Of a stretch of 64,000 bases of DNA, positions 25,624 through 35,807 are shown one piece after another. Both the position numbers and the translations under genes were made by a program. Each line of letters starts with the position of its first letter. Position 1 is the stretch's first letter. Location: NCBI RefSeq assembly GCF_008369405.1, contig NZ_VSJJ01000002.1, forward strand, positions 63,506-127,505, read 5' to 3'. The DNA is from Streptococcus cristatus. Its GTDB lineage: Bacteria; Bacillota; Bacilli; Lactobacillales; Streptococcaceae. The notes beneath the pieces are model-generated. The model saw only the letters and a program-made list of their open reading frames with translations. It was not told the origin of the DNA and did no database searches.

Positions 25624-28602
25624 ATGCGAAACAATAAAATTTTAAAATATATAGGTAATACTTTAATAGTGGCTTTCTTACTTGCTACGATGATTATTCT
25701 AAATATAGCTGTACAAAAAAATACGAGCAGTAGTAATGAAACGAAGCTAAAGGCAAGCCAGCAGACGAAGCTTAATGTGGCGATTGTCAATGAAGACCAA
25801 TCCGTTAATGTAGACAAGAAAGAATATAATCTTGGCGCTAGCTATGTTAAGAATATTGAACGAGACAATTCACAAAATTGGTTTGTTGTGACACGCGGAG
25901 CAGCGGATTCTGGTCTGGAAAAAGGGAAGTATCAGTTGGTTCTGACCATTCCGAGTGACTTTTCTGAAAAGATTCTAGATATCAACAATATCAATGTGGA
26001 TAAAACAACAGTGACCTACAAGGTCAATGCATCAGGAAATTTGCAGGTTGAAAATGATGCGAATAAGCTAGCAAAGGATATCATTGCTGACCTGAACAGT
26101 CAATTGGTTGATATGTATATGGCGAGTATCTTGAGTAATCTTTATACGGCTCAACAGAATGTGCGAGCTAGTTCTCAGGTTCAAATTACCAATATCGGGA
26201 ATTATAAAACGAATTTGCTAGATACTGCTATTAGTTCTAAAAATATTTTTCCAACACTATATAGTTTATCCACATCTTCTGTTGATGCGAATAACACGTT
26301 AAAAACGACCTTAGAAAGTTATTCTCAAGTATTTGATACTTTCGGTCACTCTCAGACAACTTATGGTAATAACTTTAATAGTTTATTGAAGCAAAGAGGT
26401 GAGGATCAGATTAGCTATGCTGATTTCATGAATCAGCTGATGGGGATGAGCCGTGATACTTTAAGTGCTGAGACGAAGAAGCTTTATGACGATTTACAAA
26501 CAGGGCAGGAAGCTCTTGATAAAAAGATTGGTTCGTTGGGGCAAACTGATGTGAAAGATGCTAGGACCTATGCGGGATTAACAGAGAATATTACACAACA
26601 GGTTGATGATTTAGAGAAAAATCTTGAAGCTGAGCGTACAAAGTTTAAAGAACATGAAAATAGGATTAATGAATTTATTTCTAAAAAGCTGTCAGACTAC
26701 TATAGTGTAAAGGAAGGTGATGTAATTACTCTAAGTCAAGTACTTGATAAGGGTAATATTACTGCATTGACCGATGTAGAAAATACACTAAAAGCAGAAC
26801 TAAGTTCAGCTATTGCAGCTTTACCGTCTGAAGACTTTAGTGGAAAAAGCTTCACTGCTTTTGACCTTTCTATAAATATACCGACTCTTAATCCTGATGT
26901 AAAAAACTTTGGGACTCCTAGTGATAGCACTACTAGCGCTGAACTCAATGCTTTAGCTGCTAAAGCTATCACGGCTAGCAATCCTCTTCCTGCACCAGCT
27001 GGTACGAAGGTAAAAGTAGCTTGGAAGGCGAAAACGGGTGTAACAGTGGACTCAGTTTCTTATAACGGTGCTACTATCACAGAAAACCAAGAGGTCCTAC
27101 TAGCTGAGAATGCACAGTTTGAAATTCACTATAGTGTGACGAATGATGTTGCATCTACAACGACAGCAGGGGCTATAGAGATTTTTCTAGATGGGGTACC
27201 TGCTGCTAGTGCACCTATTGATGTTCAAGCTCTTCAGCAGGCAGCGGCTAGTTATGGAGATAAAGCGCAAAGAATCGCCTCCTCTTATCAGCATGTCAAT
27301 TCTTTACTTCAAGTTTATTCTTCCATAGAGCAATTGAAAACAGGGAGAATGAATGAAGTGCTAACATCTCTTCTATTGGAAGCTATCCAATCTAATTTAG
27401 ATGAGTATAAAGGAAGCCTTTCTAAGACGGAAAACACTTCAGATAACAAAAGTGTGCAACAAAGACTTGATGATACATTGGGGCAGTTGAAAAAAACAGG
27501 TCCTGAGTTAAAGCAGAATTTAGAAGAAATTGCTAAGAATAATGAACAGCTAGCGAGCGGTATTACTAAACAGATGGCGCATTATGAGAGTTTGAAGGAG
27601 CGCTTGGCCAATATAGCTACTGCTCAGACTAGCAGTACGGCAGCTTTAGCTAAAACGGACTCCGATTTGTCTGCGCTTAATTCTGAATTTAGCTCGTTGT
27701 TAACAGAAACATCGGGTGTGAAGGCGTCATCTCAAAGTAATATTCAGGCCGCTGAATCTGCAAATCAAATCTTTACTAACTTTAATCGTGAGCTAGCCAA
27801 TGCTCAAGGTAGTACAGAAAAGTTGTCTACTGATGCGGAGACTCTAATGGCGCAGTTTAATGAAGAGTTAGCTACTAATGGAAACTTTGTTGAATCCTTT
27901 GTCAAAGTTCTTAATAATGCCTATGAAAATGGGGTTCCAAATGAAGTTCTACTCAAATTCTTATCTAATCCAGTGGCACAAAATTCATCTTCTGTTAAGG
28001 CAACAATCAATGTTTATCGTCCATTTACCTGGATTTTATTATTAGAGATTGTCAGCTTATTTACAGCTTATCTTTTTGCGACACAAAATATTATCCGCAA
28101 GGTCAAAGATAAGTTTAAACTAGATAGACTACATGATACAGATGTTATGAATGTCGGCATCTTATCTTTCTTGGCTTTGACTATTGGCTTGATTGTTGGG
28201 GTTGTATCTAGCGTCCAGCTTCAAGTTGGTAGAGAATATTTACCGTCATGGGTCCTATTAATAGTCTCAGCTTCCTTCATTCTGGTTCAAGGACAATATT
28301 TGTTGCTTAAGCATTCTCGTGTTATTGGTATGGGCCTTGCCTTCTTTATGATGATTAGCTTTGTTTATCTTTCGAATGCTATCGGTACAACAGCTAGCTT
28401 GACAGGCTTCCCTTCCTTTATCAAGAGTCTCAATGTCTTGTCAGTTTTAGAAGGCCTTCTTTCAGGATACTTTGACGGTCAGCCAGCGAACTTCTTTGTC
28501 TTCTTTGCGATGTTGATTGTTATAACTTTGTTACTTATGACAAATATCTTTGTTAAAGTGAAAAGTTTGCAATATCAAACGCTTCAAACTGAGAAAGTAT
28601 AG
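25624..28602 (+). CDS. esaA: T7SS membrane protein EsaA
   Basis: 992 residues. One N-terminal membrane segment (~residues 10-28, 'NTLIVAFLLATMIILNIAV') leads into a long extracellular domain. That domain contains coiled-coil stretches (about 300-360, 570-730) and a threonine-rich beta section (about 430-530). The last ~190 residues hold five or six membrane spans ('ILLLEIVSLFTAYLFA', 'ILSFLALTIGLIVGVVSSVQ', 'WVLLIVSASFILV' and others). This is the YueB/Pip topology; EsaA projects out of the cell and is essential for secretion in T7SSb. The start ATG at 25624 has AAGG upstream. Confidence 0.94.
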   Translation: MRNNKILKYIGNTLIVAFLLATMIILNIAVQKNTSSSNETKLKASQQTKLNVAIVNEDQSVNVDKKEYNLGASYVKNIERDNSQNWFVVTRGAADSGLEKGKYQLVLTIPSDFSEKILDINNINVDKTTVTYKVNASGNLQVENDANKLAKDIIADLNSQLVDMYMASILSNLYTAQQNVRASSQVQITNIGNYKTNLLDTAISSKNIFPTLYSLSTSSVDANNTLKTTLESYSQVFDTFGHSQTTYGNNFNSLLKQRGEDQISYADFMNQLMGMSRDTLSAETKKLYDDLQTGQEALDKKIGSLGQTDVKDARTYAGLTENITQQVDDLEKNLEAERTKFKEHENRINEFISKKLSDYYSVKEGDVITLSQVLDKGNITALTDVENTLKAELSSAIAALPSEDFSGKSFTAFDLSINIPTLNPDVKNFGTPSDSTTSAELNALAAKAITASNPLPAPAGTKVKVAWKAKTGVTVDSVSYNGATITENQEVLLAENAQFEIHYSVTNDVASTTTAGAIEIFLDGVPAASAPIDVQALQQAAASYGDKAQRIASSYQHVNSLLQVYSSIEQLKTGRMNEVLTSLLLEAIQSNLDEYKGSLSKTENTSDNKSVQQRLDDTLGQLKKTGPELKQNLEEIAKNNEQLASGITKQMAHYESLKERLANIATAQTSSTAALAKTDSDLSALNSEFSSLLTETSGVKASSQSNIQAAESANQIFTNFNRELANAQGSTEKLSTDAETLMAQFNEELATNGNFVESFVKVLNNAYENGVPNEVLLKFLSNPVAQNSSSVKATINVYRPFTWILLLEIVSLFTAYLFATQNIIRKVKDKFKLDRLHDTDVMNVGILSFLALTIGLIVGVVSSVQLQVGREYLPSWVLLIVSASFILVQGQYLLLKHSRVIGMGLAFFMMISFVYLSNAIGTTASLTGFPSFIKSLNVLSVLEGLLSGYFDGQPANFFVFFAMLIVITLLLMTNIFVKVKSLQYQTLQTEKV

Positions 28603-28613
28603 AAAATAAGGAT

Positions 28614-29078
28614 ATGAAAAAAATAGTTCTCTTATTTCTTTCCTTGGGGATAACTGCAGCAGTCTCAATGGTTGCTGCAGATGACCTGAAGGACAATAGC
28701 CTACAAATTGATAATTCCAGACTTGAGAGAGAAGAGGAATTGAGTTTTGGTGTGCAGTCTGAACAAATCAAGGATCTTTTTAATGAATCGACTCGACAGA
28801 AACTGCAGGAAATCCAACACTATCAAGACAAACAGTTGATCACCGAAAGGGGCCAGCTGTTTTCTGCTATACAGGGGCCAATGAAAAAATCACCTGAAGA
28901 GCAGCTGTTTCAACTTGATTCTCAAAAATTATCTAAATTACAAACAAACATAGGCGATGAAGACGCTAGTGATTTGAGTGACGTTCTTCCTGGGATTCTT
29001 TACTCTGTGCTCGTTATATTGCTTATTGGAGCAACAGGTATTATGAGCTATCGAGTAGCGAAGGCGGAGATGGATTAG
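28614..29078 (+). CDS. essA: T7SS protein EssA
   Basis: 154 residues. An N-terminal signal-like segment (KKIVLLFLSLGITAAVSMVAA) is followed by an outside hydrophilic helical region (about 25-120). A C-terminal membrane span 'LPGILYSVLVILLIGATGIM' precedes a short cytoplasmic tail. Size, topology and position between esaA and esaB identify EssA. It begins 11 bp after esaA. After it, 29079-29172 is non-coding with an AGGAGAG site for esaB. Confidence 0.9.
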   Translation: MKKIVLLFLSLGITAAVSMVAADDLKDNSLQIDNSRLEREEELSFGVQSEQIKDLFNESTRQKLQEIQHYQDKQLITERGQLFSAIQGPMKKSPEEQLFQLDSQKLSKLQTNIGDEDASDLSDVLPGILYSVLVILLIGATGIMSYRVAKAEMD

Positions 29079-29172
29079 CTGCATTTTGGGAAGACGGCTT
29101 TGTGTGATTAGCTGAATCGACTCAGTAAGTAATAATCATAGAATGACATATCAAACAGGAGAGACGTGAGAA

Positions 29173-29421
29173 ATGGAACAACATATCAATATTACTCTGC
29201 GCTTAAGAAATAGGGATGTAGATATCAGAATTCCCCAGCGGATTGAAGTACGCAGGCTGATTCGAGAAATTGATAATATTTTCAATCCAGATATAAAGCG
29301 AAAAAAGTACCAGCTACGGATTGTCAATAAAGGTTTACTAATTGATGAGGGTAAGTATTTGTCGGATTATCCTATGACGACAGGAGATTTAGTAGAGATA
29401 GAGGAGATACTAGGTGACTGA
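29173..29421 (+). CDS. esaB: Ubiquitin-like T7SS protein EsaB (YukD family)
   Basis: 82 residues, a ubiquitin-like fold: 'INITLRLRNRDVDIRIPQRI', then 'YQLRIVNKGLLIDEGKYLSDYPMTTGDLVEI'. Cytoplasmic; in other T7SSb loci it is needed for secretion or regulates it. It overlaps essB by 8 bp. Confidence 0.94.
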   Translation: MEQHINITLRLRNRDVDIRIPQRIEVRRLIREIDNIFNPDIKRKKYQLRIVNKGLLIDEGKYLSDYPMTTGDLVEIEEILGD

Positions 29422-30670
29422 AGAAAGATTTGTATTTGGCGAACAGCCATTTATCTATGAAAAAAATGAAACAAGCTGGCAGCTGAGACTGAAGAGATCT
29501 GATGTAGCCAGTCAGGATTTGCGGGAGCTCCTGCTTTTGGATTTGCATCATCCCCTCTTTTTGGAGCAGACCATGGAGGCAGATGAGGATAGTGTGACGT
29601 TTACATATGAATTAGAGCCTCACGGACTTAGCTATGGAGAACTCAAGACTCGTACGATTTCAGAGCGGCTTCGTTTAGCGCTGAATGTTTTTTCTCTAGA
29701 GTCAGCCTTAGATCTACCAGTGACTTTTCTGCTCCATCCAGATAATCTCTTTATCACTAAGAATGCTCAAGCTAAAATCGCTTATAGAGGTGTACCAGGG
29801 ATCATGACTCCCCAGTCTTTATCAGCAGAGGACTTTTTACGTCAGGCTAAATGTTTTACAGTGACACTTTTTAGCGACTCAGACTTTATGGATCTCTACA
29901 ATGGATCGCTAGAATTAGAAACTCTACCAGACTTTCTTAACGAGCTACGCCAGACAACGACCATATCAGATGCGATAGCTGTCTTAGAAAAATATTATTT
30001 GGAGAAAGCGGCTCAGGAAAAGGCAAATTTAGTTTTGGTGCCAAGCAGGCGCCACCGAGTTTTTAAATTAGCGACGATCTGGTTGACAGCAGGTATCATT
30101 CTGCTCTTCATTCCTTTAGTCTATCTGATTTTCCTACAAAATCCTTTTAAAGAAAAACTTTTGCAGGCAGATACTGCTTTCATCAAGGTTGACTATAGTG
30201 GGGTAATCACAGAGTTAGAAGGAATAGCACCCTCTAGCCTGCCAAATACTCAAAAGTATGAATTAGCTTACTCTTATATCCAAGGGTTGGAGTTTTCTTC
30301 CGATCAAAAGAAGGTTATTCTTAATAATGTGACCCTTAAGTCAGATGAGCTTTATCTGATTTATTGGATTCAAATTGGTCGCAATAAGTTTGAGGATGCT
30401 CTAGATACTGCGAAACGTATTAATGATAGCGACTTGATTCTTTATGCTTTGACCCAAGAAATCAAGCAAGTTCGTGAGGATGATAAGTTGTCAGGTAAAG
30501 ACCGTGAAGCTAAACTGGATTCCTTGGAAAATGAGTACAAGAAATATTGGGATAGTCGAAGTGAGCTTTTAGCAAGTGAGTCTAGCTCTAGTGCATCCAG
30601 TCAGCAAGATGAAGCCTCTGATAGCAAGTCTTCAACTGAGACGAAATCTAGTGCGTCCTCGAGCAACTAA
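29414..30670 (+). CDS. essB: T7SS protein EssB (pseudokinase fold)
   Basis: 418 residues. A cytoplasmic N-terminal domain (1-~210) with the kinase-like fold typical of EssB/YukC lacks catalytic HRD and DFG motifs. One membrane span follows at about 220-240 ('LATIWLTAGIILLFIPLVYLIFL'), then an extracellular helical domain. The tail of about 35 residues is rich in Ser, Ala and Glu ('SESSSSASSQQDEASDSKSS'). EssB bridges EssC and the rest of the machine. Confidence 0.94.
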   Translation: MTEERFVFGEQPFIYEKNETSWQLRLKRSDVASQDLRELLLLDLHHPLFLEQTMEADEDSVTFTYELEPHGLSYGELKTRTISERLRLALNVFSLESALDLPVTFLLHPDNLFITKNAQAKIAYRGVPGIMTPQSLSAEDFLRQAKCFTVTLFSDSDFMDLYNGSLELETLPDFLNELRQTTTISDAIAVLEKYYLEKAAQEKANLVLVPSRRHRVFKLATIWLTAGIILLFIPLVYLIFLQNPFKEKLLQADTAFIKVDYSGVITELEGIAPSSLPNTQKYELAYSYIQGLEFSSDQKKVILNNVTLKSDELYLIYWIQIGRNKFEDALDTAKRINDSDLILYALTQEIKQVREDDKLSGKDREAKLDSLENEYKKYWDSRSELLASESSSSASSQQDEASDSKSSTETKSSASSSN

Positions 30671-30693
30671 AATAGGCCAAGGAGTAAGAAAAC

Positions 30694-33600
30694 ATGACAA
30701 AACAAGTAATTTTCTATACAAAAGGCCTACGCTATGAAGTAGGAGTGGAGGGAGATAAAACATTCCTGCTCGGTGCAACGGAGAAGGCTCAAGTCTATCT
30801 CCAGCAACAAGACAGACCTATACAGCTGAAGTCAGATGGTGAGGAGGTCTTCTACCAATATGGTGAGGAAGTTGGACTATTGAAGGACGGCTTGGCACTA
30901 GGGGATATAGTCTTTTATCTGCGGGATGCCGAGCCACGAGTCTATGATCTTTTAGATCAGCAGGAGCTCCATGTCGGATCTCAAAAAGGCGCTCTTATCA
31001 AACTGGACGAAGATATTGAGCTTCTTTTGAAAAAGTCTCAAGGTAGCTGGACTCTGACACGACTCAAGGGAGACTTTTATCGAAACAACCACTTAGAAAA
31101 AAAGGATCAGCAGCTCCTCAACTTTGGTGATGAAATTAGTATTGGGTCTGTGACTATCAAGATATATCCAGATGAAGTATGGCTTTATGGCTTTGCTCAG
31201 GCCGGTAGTCAGTTAGCTTTGAGAGATCCATCTCGTTACGGCTTTTATGAAGATTATCCCGACTATCATCGTTCTCCTCGGATTATCTATCGGAGCTCAG
31301 AGGAAAAAATCCAGATTGCTCCGCCAAGTAAAGAGCCTAATAAGCCTAGTGATGAGCTCTTAAGACTGATTGTGCCTCCCCTTCTCATGGTTGGGGTGAC
31401 GGTGCTGATTACACTAGTCCAGCCACGGGGGATTTATATTCTGGCTACGGTTGTTATGTCTATTGCCAGTGTTATCTTTTCTGTTCGTGGCTTCTTTAAA
31501 AATCGTAAGAAATATAAGGCTGAAAAGAAGGAACGGATCGATCTTTATCATCTCTATCTGAAAGATAAGGCTATGGAATTGGCTCGTTTGGAGCGGGAAC
31601 AAAAAGAAGGAATGCATTATCACTTTCCGACTGTTCTGGAGTTGACCGATCTAGTTGAGAGCTACAATCACCGGATTTATGAAAAGACATCACTCCATTT
31701 TGACTTTCTTTACTACCGTTTAGGGCTAGGCAAACTCCCAACTAGCTACCAGCTAACCTATGGGCAAGAGGAGCGCAGTGGGAAGAAAGATGCGCTAGAG
31801 GAAGAGGGATACGCTCTCTACAGTCGTCATAAAAAGATTCCAGATATGCCTATTCCTGCTAATCTTAGCCATGGGCCGGTGGGCTATGTTGGCCCGAGAA
31901 ATCTTGTTTTAGAACAGCTCCAGCTTTTGGTCATGCAGTTAGCGACTTTCCACTCTTATCACGATGTGCAGTTTATTACCATCTTGCCTGAAGAGGAAAG
32001 GGACCAGTGGTCTTGGATGCGCTGGCTTCCTCATGCTAAGCTTCAAGAGCTAAATGTCCGTGGTTTTGTCTACAACCAACGGACACGGGACCAAGTTTTA
32101 AACAGTTTGAATCAAATCTTAAAACTGCGCCGTAGCCAAAAAGAGGAAGCCTCTCATAAGGAGAGCACGGTTTTCCATCCCCATTACGTGGTTTTAGTGA
32201 CAGATGAAAAGCTGATCTTGGATCATGTGATTATGGAGTTCTTTACCGAAGATCCGACGGAATTAGGCTGTTCTCTCGTATTTGTAGAGGATGTGATGAG
32301 TTCCTTGTCTGAGAATATCCAGACAGTGATCAATATCAAGGACCGCAATACGGGACAACTGGTTATGGAAGAAGGGGTTTTGAAAGAAACCGACTTCCAC
32401 TTGGATCATTTTCCAGCAGATTATGACAAGGAGCAGATTGCTCGTACCTTGGCACCGCTCAATCACCTCCAAAACCTCAAGAGCTCAATCCCAGATTCTG
32501 TGACATTTATGGAAATGTATGGGGCAGAGACTTTTGAGGACTTGCAGGTATCGAGTCGTTGGAAAAAGAATGCCCCTTATAAGAGCTTGGCTGTTCCAAT
32601 CGGTCTACGTGGCAAGGATGACCTGGTTCAACTCAACCTCCATGAAAAGGCCCATGGGCCACATGGTTTGATCGCAGGTACGACGGGTTCAGGGAAGTCC
32701 GAAACGATCCAATCCTATATCCTGTCCCTTGCCGTCAACTTTCACCCTCATGATGTAGCTTTCTTGCTTATCGACTACAAGGGTGGGGGAATGGCCAATC
32801 TCTTTAAAAACCTACCCCACCTCTTGGGAACTATTACCAACTTGGATGGAGCCCAATCCATGCGGGCCCTGGCTTCGATCAATGCGGAGATCCATCGCCG
32901 GGAACGGCTCTTTGGAGAGTTTGAAGTTAATCACATCAATCAATACCAGAAGAAATTTAGGAATGGGGAAGCGACCGAGCCCTTACCTCACCTCTTTCTC
33001 ATCTCGGATGAGTTTGCGGAGCTCAAGGTCAACCAGCCTGACTTTATCAAGGAGCTGGTATCTATCGCTCGTGTCGGGCGTTCCCTTGGGGTCCACTTGA
33101 TCCTAGCTACTCAGAAGCCGTCTGGGGTGGTGGATGATCAGATCTGGTCCAACTCCCGCTTTAAGTTGGCGCTTAAGGTAGCCGATCGAGGCGATTCTAT
33201 GGAGATGCTTCATACTCCAGATGCGGCAGAGATCACCCAGACAGGACGAGCTTATCTGCAAGTCGGTAATAATGAAGTCTATGAACTCTTCCAGTCAGCC
33301 TGGTCGGGGGCAGACTACCAGCCGGACAAGGATGATATGGGCATTGAGGACCATACCATCTACCTGATCAATGACTTGGGCCAATATGAAATCTTGAATG
33401 AAGACCTATCAGGCTTAGAAGAGGTAGATGAGATCAAGGAAGTTCCGACAGAACTGGACGCGATTGTGCAGAACATCAAACTTCTGTGTGAAGAGCAGAA
33501 TATTCCTCCAGTACCACAGCCTTGGCTGCCACCGTTGAAAGATAGAATCACGCTAGAGGACTTGGAAGTCGTGCAGCCAGCAGAGGCTTGGAAGCAGAAG

Positions 33601-35112
33601 AAACCTGTCTCTGTACTACTGGGGATGGCGGACATCCCACAGGCCCAGAAGCAAGAAGCTGTGTCTATCGATCTATCCAAGGATGGTCACATCCTCCTTT
33701 ACGGAAGTCCGGGTACAGGAAAGACGACCTTCCTTCAAACCGCAGCCATGGACTTGGCGAGAAAGTTCAGTCCCAAGGACCTTACCATGTACTTGATGGA
33801 CTTTGGGACCAATGGTCTAGCGCCCTTGTCTAAGCTACCACAGGTGGCTGACACCATGCTTTTAGATCAAACAGAGAAGATTGCTAAGTTTGTTCGTATC
33901 ATGGAGCGTGAACTTAATCGTCGTAAGAAACTTCTATCAGACTATGGTGTAGGAACCTTGGAGCTCTACCGTCAGGCTAGCGGTCAAGAAGAGCCGGCTA
34001 TCGTCATCCTCTTAGACAGCTATGAGTCTATCAAGGAAGAGGCTTATGAGGCGGAGCTCTTCAAACTCTTGGTGCGCACCTCTCGTGAAGGTCTCAGCAT
34101 CGGAGTGCATCTCTTGATGACAGCGGGTCGTCAGTCTAACCTTCGTGCTCAACTCTACTCTAACTTCAAGCACCAGCTGAGTCTGCCACAGAATGATGTG
34201 AGCGAAGTTCGCTCTATTGTGGGATCTACGCCATTAGCTATGACCATGGAAGACATCAAGGGCCGTGCGCTCATGAAGCGTGACGAGGTGGATGTCATCC
34301 AGCTGGCTCTGCCAGTAGCAGGTGCCAATGACGCGCAAGTCCTCAACAACCTGCGTCAGGAAGTGGCTTCCCTCCAAGAAGCTTGGACAGGACAACGCCC
34401 AAGTGCCATCCCGATGGTGCCAGAGGAGTTGACGATGGAAGAATTTCTCAATCTGCCTACAACTCAAGAAGCGATTCAGAATCGTGAGTTGCCGATTGGT
34501 TTGGAGTTTGAGGAAGTTCAAACTATGAGCTTGCCATTTGATAGGTTTAAGCACTTACTTGTATTATCGGATAAGGATACAGCTATGAGCGCTGTGACAA
34601 ATCATATAATCAAATTACTTACTCATCTATTTGATAGAGAAAATATTACAATCTTTGATCCTATTGATGAATATCATTCAGTTTCAGATAGGGTTGAGCA
34701 TTACATAGGAAGTGGTATGTCTTACCGTTCTACACTTGATTCTTTGAAAGAACAGGTTCTTATTGCTAGAAAACAGCGTAGAATGTTAGAACATTTTGTT
34801 GTAATAACAGATGTTGGGCAATTTGTGGCGGAAAGTAATATTGAACCAAATGAACTTGCACTGTTGATGGAAGAAGGACAGAGAGTAGGTCTTCATTTAA
34901 TCTTCGCTACTCACAAATCGTATCTATCGGGTTATACAGACATACCTAAATACATGAAAACTCAATTAGATACGGCTATTATAGCCATGAAGATGGGGGA
35001 ACAGTCAATCTTTAATCGTTCTGCTACTGGACGTGAAGAAGCATTGCTGGATGATCAAGTTTACCTCCACTATCAAAATGTACAAACAAAATTGAAAATT
35101 ACAAAACAATAG
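30694..35112 (+). CDS. essC: T7SS motor ATPase EssC
   Basis: 1472 residues, normal for EssC. Two FHA-like domains occupy about residues 1-190 and two adjacent membrane spans about 225-270. Three FtsK/SpoIIIE-type ATPase domains follow. D1 has Walker A GTTGSGKSET with Lys668, then 'LLIDYKGGGMANLF'. D2 has 'YGSPGTGKTTFLQT' with Lys1010 and 'YLMDFGTNGLAPL'. D3 (from about 1270) is degenerate: 'HLLVLSDKDTAMSA' has no intact Walker A. Base composition becomes clearly more AT-rich from about 34520 to the end, a mosaic junction. Residues 675-946 are duplicated almost exactly in the essC-like pseudogene downstream. Known: the EssC C-terminal region determines which effector set is exported. Confidence 0.96.
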   Translation: MTKQVIFYTKGLRYEVGVEGDKTFLLGATEKAQVYLQQQDRPIQLKSDGEEVFYQYGEEVGLLKDGLALGDIVFYLRDAEPRVYDLLDQQELHVGSQKGALIKLDEDIELLLKKSQGSWTLTRLKGDFYRNNHLEKKDQQLLNFGDEISIGSVTIKIYPDEVWLYGFAQAGSQLALRDPSRYGFYEDYPDYHRSPRIIYRSSEEKIQIAPPSKEPNKPSDELLRLIVPPLLMVGVTVLITLVQPRGIYILATVVMSIASVIFSVRGFFKNRKKYKAEKKERIDLYHLYLKDKAMELARLEREQKEGMHYHFPTVLELTDLVESYNHRIYEKTSLHFDFLYYRLGLGKLPTSYQLTYGQEERSGKKDALEEEGYALYSRHKKIPDMPIPANLSHGPVGYVGPRNLVLEQLQLLVMQLATFHSYHDVQFITILPEEERDQWSWMRWLPHAKLQELNVRGFVYNQRTRDQVLNSLNQILKLRRSQKEEASHKESTVFHPHYVVLVTDEKLILDHVIMEFFTEDPTELGCSLVFVEDVMSSLSENIQTVINIKDRNTGQLVMEEGVLKETDFHLDHFPADYDKEQIARTLAPLNHLQNLKSSIPDSVTFMEMYGAETFEDLQVSSRWKKNAPYKSLAVPIGLRGKDDLVQLNLHEKAHGPHGLIAGTTGSGKSETIQSYILSLAVNFHPHDVAFLLIDYKGGGMANLFKNLPHLLGTITNLDGAQSMRALASINAEIHRRERLFGEFEVNHINQYQKKFRNGEATEPLPHLFLISDEFAELKVNQPDFIKELVSIARVGRSLGVHLILATQKPSGVVDDQIWSNSRFKLALKVADRGDSMEMLHTPDAAEITQTGRAYLQVGNNEVYELFQSAWSGADYQPDKDDMGIEDHTIYLINDLGQYEILNEDLSGLEEVDEIKEVPTELDAIVQNIKLLCEEQNIPPVPQPWLPPLKDRITLEDLEVVQPAEAWKQKKPVSVLLGMADIPQAQKQEAVSIDLSKDGHILLYGSPGTGKTTFLQTAAMDLARKFSPKDLTMYLMDFGTNGLAPLSKLPQVADTMLLDQTEKIAKFVRIMERELNRRKKLLSDYGVGTLELYRQASGQEEPAIVILLDSYESIKEEAYEAELFKLLVRTSREGLSIGVHLLMTAGRQSNLRAQLYSNFKHQLSLPQNDVSEVRSIVGSTPLAMTMEDIKGRALMKRDEVDVIQLALPVAGANDAQVLNNLRQEVASLQEAWTGQRPSAIPMVPEELTMEEFLNLPTTQEAIQNRELPIGLEFEEVQTMSLPFDRFKHLLVLSDKDTAMSAVTNHIIKLLTHLFDRENITIFDPIDEYHSVSDRVEHYIGSGMSYRSTLDSLKEQVLIARKQRRMLEHFVVITDVGQFVAESNIEPNELALLMEEGQRVGLHLIFATHKSYLSGYTDIPKYMKTQLDTAIIAMKMGEQSIFNRSATGREEALLDDQVYLHYQNVQTKLKITKQ
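32716..33530 (+). repeat. 815-bp direct repeat, copy 1 (inside essC)
   Basis: It matches 42493-43307 in the same orientation and reading frame. The encoded proteins differ by two clear substitutions (Arg to Lys in 'KKFRNGEA', Val to Ala in 'LEEVDEIKE'); DNA differences are mostly synonymous. The distance between copies is 9,777 bp, divisible by three. Confidence 0.93.
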
Positions 35113-35132
35113 GAAAAAGAGGTAATAAGTAG

Positions 35133-35807
35133 ATGACCCAAGAAGAATACCTGCGGATAAAAAAAGAATATAAAATTCGCTTAGGATTAGTGATATTTCT
35201 CTTTACTATATTTGCAATACTAAGCATAGTACTCATTTTTAACCTTTCTAGATTTATCCCACTTGCAGCAACAGCTATGGGAACAGTTGTGCCTTTTAAT
35301 CACTTTCTGCTAGTTCCGCTATGGGAACAAAAAAAAGAGATAGAAAAAGAGCATCCTGAATGGAGAGAGCTTAGCACCAGTGGTGTTAAAATTTCCTCAT
35401 CAGAATCCAGTAAAAGAACTTTAGCAGCTATTGGAACAGTTCTGGCCTTATTCTTCTCTTTTGCGATGCTCTACAGACCAGTTAAAGTGAATAAGCCAAT
35501 ACCTAGTGTTGAAGAAATCAATAAGATACCAAAATTGGACCGCAAAACACCTAAAACACCAAGCGCTTCTAGTTCTGAAAGAGCTAACTCCTCAGATTCC
35601 GGAGCATCGTCTTCTACTAAAGAGAGCACCAAGGCAGAAAGTTCAGGAACGGAATCTTCAAAAGAAGAGACACATAACTATGATTTCCATATTCCCGGAG
35701 TTGATGATGAGGAATTGCGTAGAATCATTGATAAATCCAAAAAAGATTTTAGTGAGAATCATGCTAAGGAACAGTCTACGGAAGATACGGAGGATAAAAA
35801 TGAGTGA
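35133..35807 (+). CDS. Membrane protein with serine-rich tail, T7SS-associated
   Basis: 224 residues, no family recognised. Membrane segments lie at about 18-38 ('LVIFLFTIFAILSIVLIF'), 42-62 and 96-112 ('TLAAIGTVLALFFSFAMLY'). Then come a Ser/Thr-rich acidic linker ('SASSSERANSSDSGASSS') and a charged tail with 'DFHIPGVDDEELRRIIDKSK'. It directly follows essC, and its last 8 bp overlap the next gene. The position suggests a membrane accessory to secretion or effector handling in module A. Confidence 0.7.
   Translation: MTQEEYLRIKKEYKIRLGLVIFLFTIFAILSIVLIFNLSRFIPLAATAMGTVVPFNHFLLVPLWEQKKEIEKEHPEWRELSTSGVKISSSESSKRTLAAIGTVLALFFSFAMLYRPVKVNKPIPSVEEINKIPKLDRKTPKTPSASSSERANSSDSGASSSTKESTKAESSGTESSKEETHNYDFHIPGVDDEELRRIIDKSKKDFSENHAKEQSTEDTEDKNE

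Noticed and set aside
35506..35799. Long frame upstream of the DUF5082-like start
   Set aside because: It runs in another frame through the preceding membrane protein gene; GGAGG and the overlap place the real start at 35800.
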